From positions 1 through 64,000 of the forward strand of contig JAQUAP010000001.1 of assembly GCA_028687205.1 (NCBI GenBank): a stretch of DNA of 64,000 bases. The letters run 5' to 3'. The position numbers and the translations under genes were made by a program. The DNA is from Candidatus Omnitrophota bacterium. GTDB taxonomy: Bacteria > Omnitrophota > Gorgyraeia > Gygaellales > Profunditerraquicolaceae. Below are positions 41,220 through 48,714 of the stretch, piece after piece. Every line of letters starts with the position of its first letter. Positions within the stretch are counted from its first letter, which is position 1. The notes below the pieces were generated by a model. That model did no database searches. It was given only the letters and a program-made list of their open reading frames with translations, and was not told the DNA's origin.

Positions 41220-41439
41220 AAGGGCTCAAGTTTCTTTAGAGCTGGCAGCCGGCATCGTCGTAGTTTTTATCCTGCTATTCGGTACATTACAGGTTTTTTT
41301 ATGGATGAATAAGCGCCTGGTACAGAGGCAGAAAGATTACGAGGCTAAACGGGTGGAAGCGGGGAATAGTCCGGTAGAAGTTCAAATAGATGAGTCTGAC
41401 CAAAGCAAATACCCGAAGCTGAATATTTTCGCCAAATAA
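41173..41439 (+). CDS. TadE-like pseudopilin
   Basis: 88 residues from GTG 41173, which has a perfect AGGAGG six bases upstream inside the preceding gene. It reads GKRAQVSLELAAGIVVVFILLFGTLQVFLWMNKRLVQRQKDYEA: processing-type AQ-VSLE plus one hydrophobic helix, then a charged tail. It overlaps the large pilin gene by 47 nt in another frame. Earlier starts would translate Arg/Leu-rich antiphase sequence and lack ribosome sites. Confidence 0.8.
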   Translation: MQFRRIKWSPGRPAGKRAQVSLELAAGIVVVFILLFGTLQVFLWMNKRLVQRQKDYEAKRVEAGNSPVEVQIDESDQSKYPKLNIFAK

Positions 41440-41441
41440 AA

Positions 41442-41485
41442 GGGGACGGTTCTATGCTAACGGCCATACGAATAGAACCGTCCCC
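41442..41485. repeat. REP-like hairpin, GGGGACGGTTCTAT family
   Basis: 14-bp perfect inverted repeat: GGGGACGGTTCTAT (41442-41455) and ATAGAACCGTCCCC (41472-41485) around a 16-nt loop. Lies 2 nt after a stop codon. Related to the hairpins at 44203, 45155, 46081 and 48187. Confidence 0.9.
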
Positions 41486-41504
41486 GGGATAGCCGGGAGA
41501 GGCG

Positions 41505-43571
41505 ATGTTAGGGAATTTTTATCAGAAATTTTCTCTGGATAACCTGAAAAAAGACAGGCCTTTAGGCCAGGTGGCGACCATCCTTATCTTAATGGTCGTG
41601 GTCATCCTGATCATGATCCTGACCACGGTAAATTTAGGCCAGCTCTCTCTTTATACCACTACTCTTTCCAATATCGCGGATTCTTCAGCCATGTATTTAG
41701 CTTCACAGTTAGCCACCCGTTCCCATGCTCTATATCAGGCATTAGGAAATTCTACCTGTAAATGCAAAAGCGGTGGCTTTGGCGGGCTCTTTGGGGCAAT
41801 AATCGGAGCAATTATCGTTATTGTAGTAACCGTAGTTACTTATGGAGCAGGCACTGCTCCCACAATGGCCGCAGTTATGGCTAATACAGGCTTAATGGTA
41901 GCCGCAGGAGTTGTGGGCGGCGCCATAGGCGGAGCGATAGGTAGTAGCTATTCCGGAACAGGTATTCTGGCAGGAACTATCCAGGGGGCGATGATAGGAG
42001 GTGCGATTGGCTATGGAGTTAGTGCCGGCGCAGGAATGGGGGCCGATGTAGGTGGTTCAAGTTTAAGCCTTGAAGAAACAGAAGCTCTCCTGGCCATGCA
42101 GCAAAGCGGCGTTCAAACTGAGGCTGGAATTGCTGCTGCTAGTAAAATAGCTACTGCTTCGGCAGTTGGTGCTGGAGCAGGAGGCACCTTAGCGGTGGGG
42201 GCAGCTAGCTACAATGCCTATGTGGCTGACCAAAACCAGGCAGCTGCTTTTGCCGCTGCCTCCAGGATGCTGAACGGCTTGCCTGAATATGACCGCTACC
42301 GCGAGAGCATATTTTTACAGGTCTTTTCCCAGGCCGTGGATGACCCGAATAAGGATAAGGATACCGATGACTTAAACGGTAACGGCATAGTTGACGAGAA
42401 AATCCCACATTTTCTCCATTATTGGAGCGGCAGGATGGGCTACCTAAAAAGCGTTATCCCCAGCCTCCAGAGTATTACCAATACTTTTTTTAACGGAACC
42501 CTGGAGGACTTTCGAAAGTATATGCAGGTCCAAATTCTTGGCGAGAGTACAGGCTCTTCTGATCCGGAAACAGGTTCGTCTACCTATAAACCCGGGATAC
42601 TTTCTAAGGCGGGAGCAGGTACAAACGTTACTGCCAACGGTTCGGTAGCTGAAGTCGCCGAGGCCTTGAATCCTATGTTCTGGAACCCGCAAAGCAACGG
42701 CTCTTTTGACAGCATCGTCAGCGGCTTTAACAGCTTTATCTCCGACGTAAAATCGCTGCAGGAGATAGGCCTTAGCCGCCTGACCAGCCAGTGGCAGACC
42801 TACATCAAGAATTTTTATAATAAAGATGCCGGAAAGACGGCCGAGGATGGCTCAACCATTACGGATTATTATACGATGTTGGGGGAGGTAAAAGGTTATT
42901 TAAATGACTGGAAGACGCAGATTGCGCAGAAGAGGAACGCCCTTCCTGCCTGTAAAATGGGTGGGTGGGAGATGATTGATTACGCTACCTTTTGCCAACC
43001 CTGTGGTTTCAGCACTTTTTGCCCTAACAGCTGTATTATTGATTCCGGCCCAGAGATGAGCCCGATGCCTTGCAAATTTAATTTTACCCTTAAAGGCGGC
43101 ACCCTGGATTATAACGTAGATGATGAGATTACCGCCAGCCTGAACGATATCGATACTTTGATCAATAAGATTAGTAATTTCCAAGACGCGATTAAGCAGT
43201 ATGTCAATGATATGGAAAATACCTACGCTGCGCTTGAAAGCGGTTACGGCGGACTGAACCCGGCGATTTACAGTTGGGCCGACAGCCGCGGAGACCACAG
43301 CGTAAGGGTCGCAGTAGGCAATTACCAGTTGGCCAGGACCATCACTACCTCTAGCGGAAGCTGGCTGAAGAAAGAGATCTGCGTACGCCTGGTGGATTAC
43401 AGCGACGACGGCTCCAATTCCTGGGTGCAGATAACCCGCCAGGACCCCAAGAACAAGGATGTAAAAACAGGAAAAGTAAGTTTAGGGATGTGGAATCCGT
43501 TTTTTAGTGGTACAATTACTAAGAAAGGCAGGGCCTATTATAGTTACGATAAAGTAGGCCTGACCCAGTAA
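41505..43571 (+). CDS. TadG-like pilus assembly protein with glycine-zipper insertion
   Basis: 688 residues. The N-terminus resembles TadG: QVATILILMVVVILIMILTTVNLGQLSLYTTTLSNIADSSAMYLASQLATR (TadE/G-like helix and 'DSSAMYLASQLA'). A CKCKSGGFGG start leads into about 130 Gly/Ala-rich hydrophobic residues (about 92-220) with repeated GGAIGGAIG-type zippers. The remainder is polar and soluble, with DPNKDKDTDDLNGNGIVDE (Asp-rich, calcium-loop-like, about 280-300) and several Cys. It probably anchors pilus assembly at the inner membrane. GGGAGAGG precedes the ATG. Confidence 0.75.
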   Translation: MLGNFYQKFSLDNLKKDRPLGQVATILILMVVVILIMILTTVNLGQLSLYTTTLSNIADSSAMYLASQLATRSHALYQALGNSTCKCKSGGFGGLFGAIIGAIIVIVVTVVTYGAGTAPTMAAVMANTGLMVAAGVVGGAIGGAIGSSYSGTGILAGTIQGAMIGGAIGYGVSAGAGMGADVGGSSLSLEETEALLAMQQSGVQTEAGIAAASKIATASAVGAGAGGTLAVGAASYNAYVADQNQAAAFAAASRMLNGLPEYDRYRESIFLQVFSQAVDDPNKDKDTDDLNGNGIVDEKIPHFLHYWSGRMGYLKSVIPSLQSITNTFFNGTLEDFRKYMQVQILGESTGSSDPETGSSTYKPGILSKAGAGTNVTANGSVAEVAEALNPMFWNPQSNGSFDSIVSGFNSFISDVKSLQEIGLSRLTSQWQTYIKNFYNKDAGKTAEDGSTITDYYTMLGEVKGYLNDWKTQIAQKRNALPACKMGGWEMIDYATFCQPCGFSTFCPNSCIIDSGPEMSPMPCKFNFTLKGGTLDYNVDDEITASLNDIDTLINKISNFQDAIKQYVNDMENTYAALESGYGGLNPAIYSWADSRGDHSVRVAVGNYQLARTITTSSGSWLKKEICVRLVDYSDDGSNSWVQITRQDPKNKDVKTGKVSLGMWNPFFSGTITKKGRAYYSYDKVGLTQ

Positions 43572-43572
43572 T

Positions 43573-44034
43573 ATGGAATTAAATAGTAAAGACAAAAAAA
43601 ATAACCCCATCTTGGAGTATGCTATTCTGGCAGGGGTAGTTATTGTCTTTCTTATATTTATTTTCCAGATAAGGACAGGAGACGTTAATTTCTGCCGCGC
43701 TATCTTTAAAGATTTGGCCGGCGGACGTTACGGCGTCCAGAAATATATTGACTGGGAACATTTCCAGGGTTTGGATATTGATGTCGCAGCAACCTATAAC
43801 AGCTTTGCCACGCAAAAAGAAAAAACCGGCTATAAAAAGGCCTTTATCCAAAGCTTCTCCCGCGGGTTTAAGAATGCGGGAGGCAGGTATAAGGCATTTG
43901 TCAATTGGCGCATTTATAGCAAGGCCGGCAATCAGATAACTGTGGCTGCCGACTATCAAGGCCGTAACCAGACTTTATTATTTACCCTCCCAAGCGCAGG
44001 GAAAAAGAAATTAATTGCCCTGCAATGGCAATAG
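43573..44034 (+). CDS. Pilin-like single-helix protein
   Basis: 153 residues. KKNNPILEYAILAGVVIVFLIFIFQI gives an Flp-like helix with Glu, but with Pro before it and no Gly/Ala-Gln site, so processing is doubtful. The soluble part (about 35-153) has no recognised family. It starts one base after TadG and precedes another short pilin. Confidence 0.65.
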   Translation: MELNSKDKKNNPILEYAILAGVVIVFLIFIFQIRTGDVNFCRAIFKDLAGGRYGVQKYIDWEHFQGLDIDVAATYNSFATQKEKTGYKKAFIQSFSRGFKNAGGRYKAFVNWRIYSKAGNQITVAADYQGRNQTLLFTLPSAGKKKLIALQWQ

Positions 44035-44043
44035 CTTAGTTTA

Positions 44044-44205
44044 ATGAGGAATAAAAAAGGTTTTTTATCCCTGGAATACGCGCTGCTCATTGCGGTATTG
44101 GTAGCGGCGCTGGTAGCCATGGGATTTTATTTTAAGCGCTCCTTAAGCGGAAAATGGCGGGAGGCAGGGGACAGTTTTGGCTTTGGCCGGCAGTACAAAC
44201 CTTAG
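44044..44205 (+). CDS. Short Flp-type pilin
   Basis: 53 residues, MRNKKGFLSLEYALLIAVLVAALVAMGFYFKRSLSGKW and a short Gly-rich tail. The Flp signature is KG-FLSLEYALLIAV. Its stop codon (44203-44205) is the first part of a REP-like repeat, so the natural 3' end may have been altered by the repeat. Confidence 0.8.
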   Translation: MRNKKGFLSLEYALLIAVLVAALVAMGFYFKRSLSGKWREAGDSFGFGRQYKP

Positions 44206-44280
44206 GGACGGTTCTCAACTCAAAGCTAAAGTGTCCCCCGATTAGGGGACGCTTTGAGATTGGCTTGAGAACCGTCCCTA
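44203..44280. repeat. Compound REP-like nested hairpin
   Basis: Outer 16-bp inverted repeat TAGGGACGGTTCTCAA (44203-44218) / TTGAGAACCGTCCCTA (44265-44280). Inner arms are CTCAAAGC (44219-44226) / GCTTTGAG (44251-44258), with a GTCCCC/GGGGAC core. Confidence 0.9.
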
Positions 44281-44300
44281 AATAAAACGAAAGTTAGCCT

Positions 44301-45149
44301 ATGCAAATCTTAGTAATCCTGGGATTAATCGCTGCGTCCATAATTTTAATCGGTAGCCAACTCCTGCCTATATTCCTGCAACGGGCAAGCAATCTGCACA
44401 CGCAAAAGGTAACGGAGGCGGAAAAACAACTGGATAAGATGTTTATCCAGGTCAACCGCCAGAAGCTTATTTTATGGTATACGGTTACACCCCTTATTAT
44501 GGGGCTGGCGGGTTTTTTCTTTTTCCGCAATTTAGGCTTAGCCCTACTTACCGGCGCAGTCAGCTTTATCTTTCCTTCCCTGATCATTAAAAATTTAAAA
44601 GCTAAACGCCGCGCCCTCTTTCAAAACCAGCTTGCCGACGGGATCATGGTGCTTTCCTCGTCGCTAAAAGGCGGGCTTTCCTTGATGCAGGCGATGGAGG
44701 TGGTAGTGGAGGAGATGCCGGCTCCTTTTTCCCAGGAATTCGGCCTGGTCTTAAGAGAAAATAAAATCGGCGTGCCCTTAGAAGAGAGCCTGAAGCATTT
44801 ACACGAGAGGCTGCATTTTGAAGAGCTGGATTTAGTGATTAACTCTATGCTGGTTTCTAAAGAAACCGGCGGAGACCTAACTAAAGTTTTAGCGCGCCTC
44901 TCGGTTACGCTGCGGGATAACCGCAAATTAAAGGAAAGCATCAAGACCTTGACCCTCCAAGGTAGGCTCCAGGGGATCATTATGTCGGTATTACCCTTCT
45001 TTTTTGTCGCCTGGGTAGTAAGTTTTAACCGCAACCACTTTGATATCATGTTTAATTCAGAGACAGGCAGGGTACTTTTAATAATCGCGGTTTGCTTACA
45101 GGTAGTGGGGATATTTTTAATCCATAAATTCAGTAAGATAGACATATAG
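44301..45149 (+). CDS. tadB: Flp pilus assembly protein TadB
   Basis: 282-residue inner-membrane platform protein of the type II secretion F family. Membrane segments lie at about 3-20, 55-105 and 225-280, and between them the cytoplasmic T2SSF domain: LADGIMVLSSSLKGGLSLMQAMEVVVEEMPAPFSQEFG, VPLEESLKHLHERL, SKETGGDL. It contacts TadA and TadC. Weak ribosome site. Confidence 0.93.
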   Translation: MQILVILGLIAASIILIGSQLLPIFLQRASNLHTQKVTEAEKQLDKMFIQVNRQKLILWYTVTPLIMGLAGFFFFRNLGLALLTGAVSFIFPSLIIKNLKAKRRALFQNQLADGIMVLSSSLKGGLSLMQAMEVVVEEMPAPFSQEFGLVLRENKIGVPLEESLKHLHERLHFEELDLVINSMLVSKETGGDLTKVLARLSVTLRDNRKLKESIKTLTLQGRLQGIIMSVLPFFFVAWVVSFNRNHFDIMFNSETGRVLLIIAVCLQVVGIFLIHKFSKIDI

Positions 45150-45154
45150 TCCAA

Positions 45155-45204
45155 CAGGGGACGGTTCTATTCTTTATGGCCATTTAGCATAGAACCGTCC
45201 CCTG
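45155..45204. repeat. REP-like hairpin between tadB and tadC
   Basis: 16-bp perfect inverted repeat CAGGGGACGGTTCTAT (45155-45170) / ATAGAACCGTCCCCTG (45189-45204). Immediately followed by the tadC ribosome site. Confidence 0.9.
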
Positions 45205-45218
45205 CGAGCAGGAGGAAT

Positions 45219-46080
45219 ATGCTTATATTAATTTTTATATTTCTGGCATTGGCAATTATATTAATAGTAGTAGGCATAAGGAGTATCCCTCAGGTCACCG
45301 GAGCCAGGACGCCGATAGCCCCCATAAAATCCAGAGTCTCCAGGTTCCATTTTCTAGCCGCGATTTTTTCCTTTCACCAAAGTTATCCTGGAGAAGCTCA
45401 ATTTAGAGCTTAAAATTAAATCCCGCTTAGCCAGCGCGCATTTAAGGCTTACGCCCCAGGAGTTTTTTAACCTTAAGCTCCTGTTTATGATTGTTTTAAT
45501 TATCCTCACTCCCATAGTATTAGGTAAGATTGAGCCAGTGGGATTTATTGTCGCGCTTGCCGCCGGATACCTCCTGCCGGAGATTTGGCTCAACAGCCGG
45601 GTAGCTAAGCGTAAATACGCCATTATCCGGGTGCTCCCTGAAACCGTAGATTTATTAAGTTTATGCGTGGACGCCGGCCTGGATTTTGTCGCTTCCATTG
45701 AGTGGGTGATTAAAAAAGGCATCTCCACCAACCCGATGATTGAAGAGCTGGCCTTTGTTTTAGAGGAGATCCAGTGGGGTAAACCCCGCAGCCAGGCCTT
45801 AAAAGATATGGCTAAGAGGCTGAATATCCCGGAGGTCAACTCTTTTATCCAGACCCTGGTCCAGGCTGAACGCATGGGCACTCCGGTTGCCGAGGCCTTT
45901 GGGGTTTTATCCGAAGACGCCCGTATGCAACGCTTTAACCGCGGAGAGCGGTTCGCGATGAAGGCTCCGATTAAAATCCTTATCCCGCTCATCTTCTGTA
46001 TCCTGCCGGTAATCGGCATCATTATCGGCGGCCCGATATTCCTGCAGTTTACCCAGGGCAAAATGCTCCAAGGCTTCTAA
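45219..46080 (+). pseudogene. tadC: Flp pilus assembly protein TadC, frameshifted
   Basis: The second T2SSF platform protein. The start is good (AGGAGGAAT before ATG 45219, MLILIFIFLALAIILIVVG), but the frame breaks near 45363-45368 in a T6 run. After it, the downstream frame reads PFTKVILEKLNLELKIKSRL and continues to the stop at 46078 with LPETVDLLSLCVDAGLDF, AIEWV-like ASIEWVIKKG and PIKILIPLIFCILPVIGIIIGG. Dropping one T restores a full protein of about 286 residues. Either an indel mutation, a programmed slip, or a base-calling error. Confidence 0.85.
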
Positions 46081-46143
46081 AATAAAGGGGACGTTTCTAT
46101 TTATTTGAGCAACTATAGAAAAAATAGAAACGTCCCCTTTATT
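46081..46143. repeat. REP-like hairpin, GGGGACGTTTCTATT family
   Basis: 22-bp perfect inverted repeat, arms 46081-46102 and 46122-46143 (AATAAAGGGGACGTTTC... and its complement). Directly after the tadC stop. Confidence 0.92.
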
Positions 46144-46903
46144 TTGCGTTAGATTTTTTCTTACCTTACGTCAATTGTAGTATAAGGAGGCAGCCCTATG
46201 CCCAGGATAGGAAGAATAGTCCCTCTTGATGCTACCTTACATGTCATCAGTAGGGGTAATAACCGCCGAGTTGTGTTTCATAGTGAAAGTGACAAATTGA
46301 GATATTATGCATTATTATTTAAATTGAAGCAAGAAAATAAGATAGATATTTTACACTATTGCTTGATGGCCAACCATGTCCATTTGGTCCTCCAGCTTAA
46401 ACCGGAAAGCACCCTAGCTAAGTTTATGAAACAGCTTAATTTAACGTATTCTCATTACTATAGGAAGCTATATGAATATGCCGGCTATCTCTGGCAAGGC
46501 AGATTCAAAAGCAATATAATTGAAATGGACTCATATTTATTGCAATGCGGTAAATATATTGAACTTAATCCGGTTCGGGCGGGCATTATAGCTCATCCCG
46601 CACAATACCTTTTCTCAAGCTATAATTTCTATGCGGAAGGCAAATCCGACTCACTTGTTACTCCGAGCCCGGTATACCTGGGTTTAGCTGGCTCACCTGC
46701 GCGAAGGCAGGAACAATATATTGATTTTGTAATTGACAGCAGTATAATAAACTCAGATTTACTCGCCTCTAAAATATATATAGGAAGCCAAGCTTTTATT
46801 AACCGCCTCCAAACTCAATATAAGATAGGGAATTACAGGGAGAAAAGGGGCAGGCCATTCAAAGCAGAACAATAATAAAAAATAGAAACGTCCCCTTTAT
46901 TTT
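46119..46903 (+). mobile_element. RAYT unit: transposase gene between 27-bp direct repeats
   Basis: The identical 27-bp sequence (AAAAAATAGAAACGTCCCC + TTTATTTT) occurs in the same orientation at 46119-46145 and 46877-46903 around the RAYT gene. The left copy is one arm of a complete hairpin; the right is a lone half-site. This suits a single-strand-mobilised REP-associated element. Confidence 0.75.
46198..46875 (+). CDS. REP-associated tyrosine transposase (RAYT, IS200/IS605-like Y1 family)
   Basis: 225 residues. HUH motif in MANHVHLVLQL (HVH), upstream SRGNNRRVVF, the tyrosine region SHYYRKLYEYAGYLWQGRFKS and YIELNPVRAGI are hallmarks of the Y1 HUH single-strand endonucleases linked to REP hairpins. 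It cuts hairpin DNA in REP elements. A GGAGG site is present. Codon usage is more AT-rich than in the surrounding tad genes. It interrupts the tadC-porin interval. Confidence 0.94.
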   Translation: MPRIGRIVPLDATLHVISRGNNRRVVFHSESDKLRYYALLFKLKQENKIDILHYCLMANHVHLVLQLKPESTLAKFMKQLNLTYSHYYRKLYEYAGYLWQGRFKSNIIEMDSYLLQCGKYIELNPVRAGIIAHPAQYLFSSYNFYAEGKSDSLVTPSPVYLGLAGSPARRQEQYIDFVIDSSIINSDLLASKIYIGSQAFINRLQTQYKIGNYREKRGRPFKAEQ

Positions 46904-48101
46904 ACTGCTGACCGCATTAAGCTTATCTTTCGCTATACAGCATGCCCAAGCCGCGCTCACCCCCTTAGAGATATCCCAGCAGGAAGAGCAAAAGATCGAA
47001 GGCCCCGTAAAAGACATCTGGTTTAACCGGCTCAGCGACTACCGCCAGGATGTCGCTAAAAAATATGGCACAAACTTTGCCTTTCTTTTTAATTATACCC
47101 AGCAGGCGATAATCAAGGCGCCTAACGACGAAGGCAAAAGCCGCGGGGTCTGGTATTGGAACTTTGAGATAGCCCAGAAGCTCTGGCCAGGCGCAGAGTT
47201 GTTCGTAGAATTTGAGATGGATAGAGGTAAGGGGGTAGATAAGTTTTTGCCCACTTTTTCTTCCTTTAACGATAACTCCGGGGATGACGCCTGGTTTTAT
47301 CTGCCGGTTTTATATTTAGAGCAGTATCTTCTCGACGATAAGCTCTTTTTCGCCGCCGGCAAGCTGGATCTAACTTACTGGTTTGACTGGAACGAGGCAG
47401 CGAGCTCTGCGGATACCCAATTCTTATCCAGTGCCCTGGTAAATAACCTGGCTATTCCCTTTCCGGCTAAAGGCCTGGGTGCCCTGGCCTGCATTACGCC
47501 CTTAGAATGGCTCTATTTTCAGTCCGGCGCAGCTACTGCTAAAGCCAGCTCTACCAAGGTCGGCCTAAGCGACGGATTTAACAGCACTTTTTTTATCAAT
47601 GAGCTGGGTTTCACTCCTAAGTTCGGCTCCTTGCAAGGAAATTACCGTTTTATCTTTTACCTGAACCGCGAAAAGTCAGATTACCTTAATTCTGACGAAA
47701 GCAAAAAGATAGATTCCGGCTGGGCCTTAAGCTTTGACCAGCAAGTGGCTAAAAACATAATTTTATTTTTGCGCTACGGTTTTAGCGACCAAAAAGTCAG
47801 GGAGATTGAATATTTCTGGTCAGGAGGTATGCAGATACTTGAGCCCATCCCTGGCCGTAAATTTGACTGCCTGGGAATAGGCGTAGCCCGCTCTATTTTT
47901 GGCAATGATTACCGCGAGGCAAACGAAGAAGAAGATTCTAGCGTCAGCCGCGCAGAGACAATTTATGAAGCCTATTACAGCTACCATTTAAATAACAGCC
48001 TAACCTTAACTCCGGATATCCAAATAGTCATCCACCCCAATGCCGATAATTCGGCGAAGACAGAAATCGTCTGCGGTCTCAGATTCCTGCTCAGCTTCTA
48101 A
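46899..48101 (+). CDS. OprB-like outer-membrane porin without a canonical start codon
   Basis: About 400 residues of a carbohydrate-porin type: WNFEIAQKLWPGAELFVEFEMDRGKGVDKFLPTF, LEQYLLDDKLFFAAGKLD, and a beta-barrel end with YEAYYSYHLNNSLTLTPDIQIV and terminal RFLLSF. The frame is open from 46824. A signal peptide (LLLTALSLSFAIQHAQA) begins at about 46902, but no ATG, GTG or TTG lies in frame before it. The codons there are the right-hand 27-bp repeat, so the native start was probably displaced. ATT 46899 is given only as a boundary; TTG 47199 is the first usable start, but inside the barrel. Confidence 0.7.
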   Translation: MLLLTALSLSFAIQHAQAALTPLEISQQEEQKIEGPVKDIWFNRLSDYRQDVAKKYGTNFAFLFNYTQQAIIKAPNDEGKSRGVWYWNFEIAQKLWPGAELFVEFEMDRGKGVDKFLPTFSSFNDNSGDDAWFYLPVLYLEQYLLDDKLFFAAGKLDLTYWFDWNEAASSADTQFLSSALVNNLAIPFPAKGLGALACITPLEWLYFQSGAATAKASSTKVGLSDGFNSTFFINELGFTPKFGSLQGNYRFIFYLNREKSDYLNSDESKKIDSGWALSFDQQVAKNIILFLRYGFSDQKVREIEYFWSGGMQILEPIPGRKFDCLGIGVARSIFGNDYREANEEEDSSVSRAETIYEAYYSYHLNNSLTLTPDIQIVIHPNADNSAKTEIVCGLRFLLSF

Positions 48102-48112
48102 GTTAAATTTAT

Positions 48113-48183
48113 TGTCCAAACTGAATTCTCGTCGCTGTTTTAATGTCCATTCTACCTCAAAATAATCTAAAAATGTCCATTCT
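48113..48183 (+). repeat. AATGTCC-type short direct repeats
   Basis: TGTCCAAACTG (48113-48123) equals 35473-35483. AATGTCCATTCT occurs twice (48152-48163 and 48172-48183). At 35410 there is AATGTCCAATC. Together these look like binding sites or worn element ends. Confidence 0.5.
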
Positions 48184-48186
48184 TCT

Positions 48187-48253
48187 AATAAAGGGGACGT
48201 TTCTATTTTTTTGTCGCCTGATTGCTAGAAAAAATAGAAACGTCCCCTTTATT
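48187..48253. repeat. REP-like hairpin, GGGGACGTTTCTATT family, plus a lone half-site at 48276-48289
   Basis: 24-bp perfect inverted repeat with arms 48187-48210 and 48230-48253, the same family as the hairpin left of the RAYT gene. A related half arm (AAAACCGTCCCCTG) follows at 48276-48289. Confidence 0.92.
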
Positions 48254-48392
48254 TCCTTGGCCATTAGGCCAAAACCGTCCCCTGGGTAGCTAATTTTGGG
48301 GCAAAATCAGCTGTTTTTCAGCCCGTTTTTTAGCTAAAAATTAGCCTCCTTTCGGGGACTGAAAGCGTTACCAAAATAAGCTAAATTTTCCC

Positions 48393-48420
48393 TTGACAGC
48401 GACGAGCTACGTGTTATACT
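48393..48420 (+). promoter_or_regulatory. Predicted promoter for the c-di-GMP riboswitch and giant gene
   Basis: TTGACA (48393-48398), 16-nt spacer, TATACT (48415-48420). Transcription would begin near 48427, just upstream of the aptamer. Confidence 0.7.
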
Positions 48421-48443
48421 TTGGATGTAATTGAGACAAGTAA

Positions 48444-48536
48444 CGAAATGGCAAACCCGGAGAAATCCGGGGGCGCAAAGCCGCGGGTCCTAAAATAATT
48501 CAAGTAAATAGCTTCAAAGGATAGCCGGGCTGCCGA
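48444..48536 (+). ncRNA. Cyclic di-GMP-I (GEMM) riboswitch
   Basis: The layout matches class I c-di-GMP aptamers. P1 pairs GGCA (48450-48453) with TGCC (48531-48534). P2 is CCCGGA/TCCGGG with a GAAA tetraloop (48462-48465). The conserved core is GGCGCAAAGCC (48472-48482). P3 is GCGGGTCCTAA... closing on GGATAGCCGGGC (48519-48530), with the usual tetraloop-receptor element. It stands between a promoter and an intrinsic terminator 5' of the giant gene. In this class c-di-GMP binds at the three-way junction. Confidence 0.9.
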
Positions 48537-48575
48537 ATTACCGACGGAAATTTGACAGTTCGGCTCTTTCTTTTT
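48532..48575 (+). terminator. Riboswitch expression platform: intrinsic terminator
   Basis: GCCGAA (48532-48537) pairs with TTCGGC (48559-48564), followed by TCTTTCTTTTT. The 5' arm shares GCC (48532-48534) with the aptamer's P1 strand. P1 and terminator are therefore mutually exclusive, which predicts an ON switch when c-di-GMP is bound. Confidence 0.75.
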
Positions 48576-48612
48576 AGAAGCTTAGTAAAGCATTTTACAA
48601 ACGCTTTATAAA

Positions 48613-48714
48613 ATGAAGATAAAAGCGACTCAAGCAAAACTTGGAGTAGTGCTGGGGGTAAGGGGGGAATTATATTCAACCCTATTTGGATATAGTAATA
48701 TAATAATAAAATGA
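48613..48714 (+). CDS. Possible 33-codon leader peptide overlapping the giant gene start
   Basis: ATG 48613 opens MKIKATQAKLGVVLGVRGEL... and ends at a TGA inside the ATGA that begins the giant gene. No ribosome site precedes this ATG. It could couple translation to the giant gene, which itself has no Shine-Dalgarno sequence. It may also be chance. Confidence 0.3.
   Translation: MKIKATQAKLGVVLGVRGELYSTLFGYSNIIIK

Noticed and set aside
45219..45413. A separate 64-residue protein
   Set aside because: Its N-terminal helix is the start of TadC; the end after the T6 run (FHQSYPGEAQFRA) is frameshift product.
48669..48695. ATT 48669 after the AGGGGGG stretch as the start of the giant gene
   Set aside because: A TAG lies in frame at 48693, before ATG 48711.
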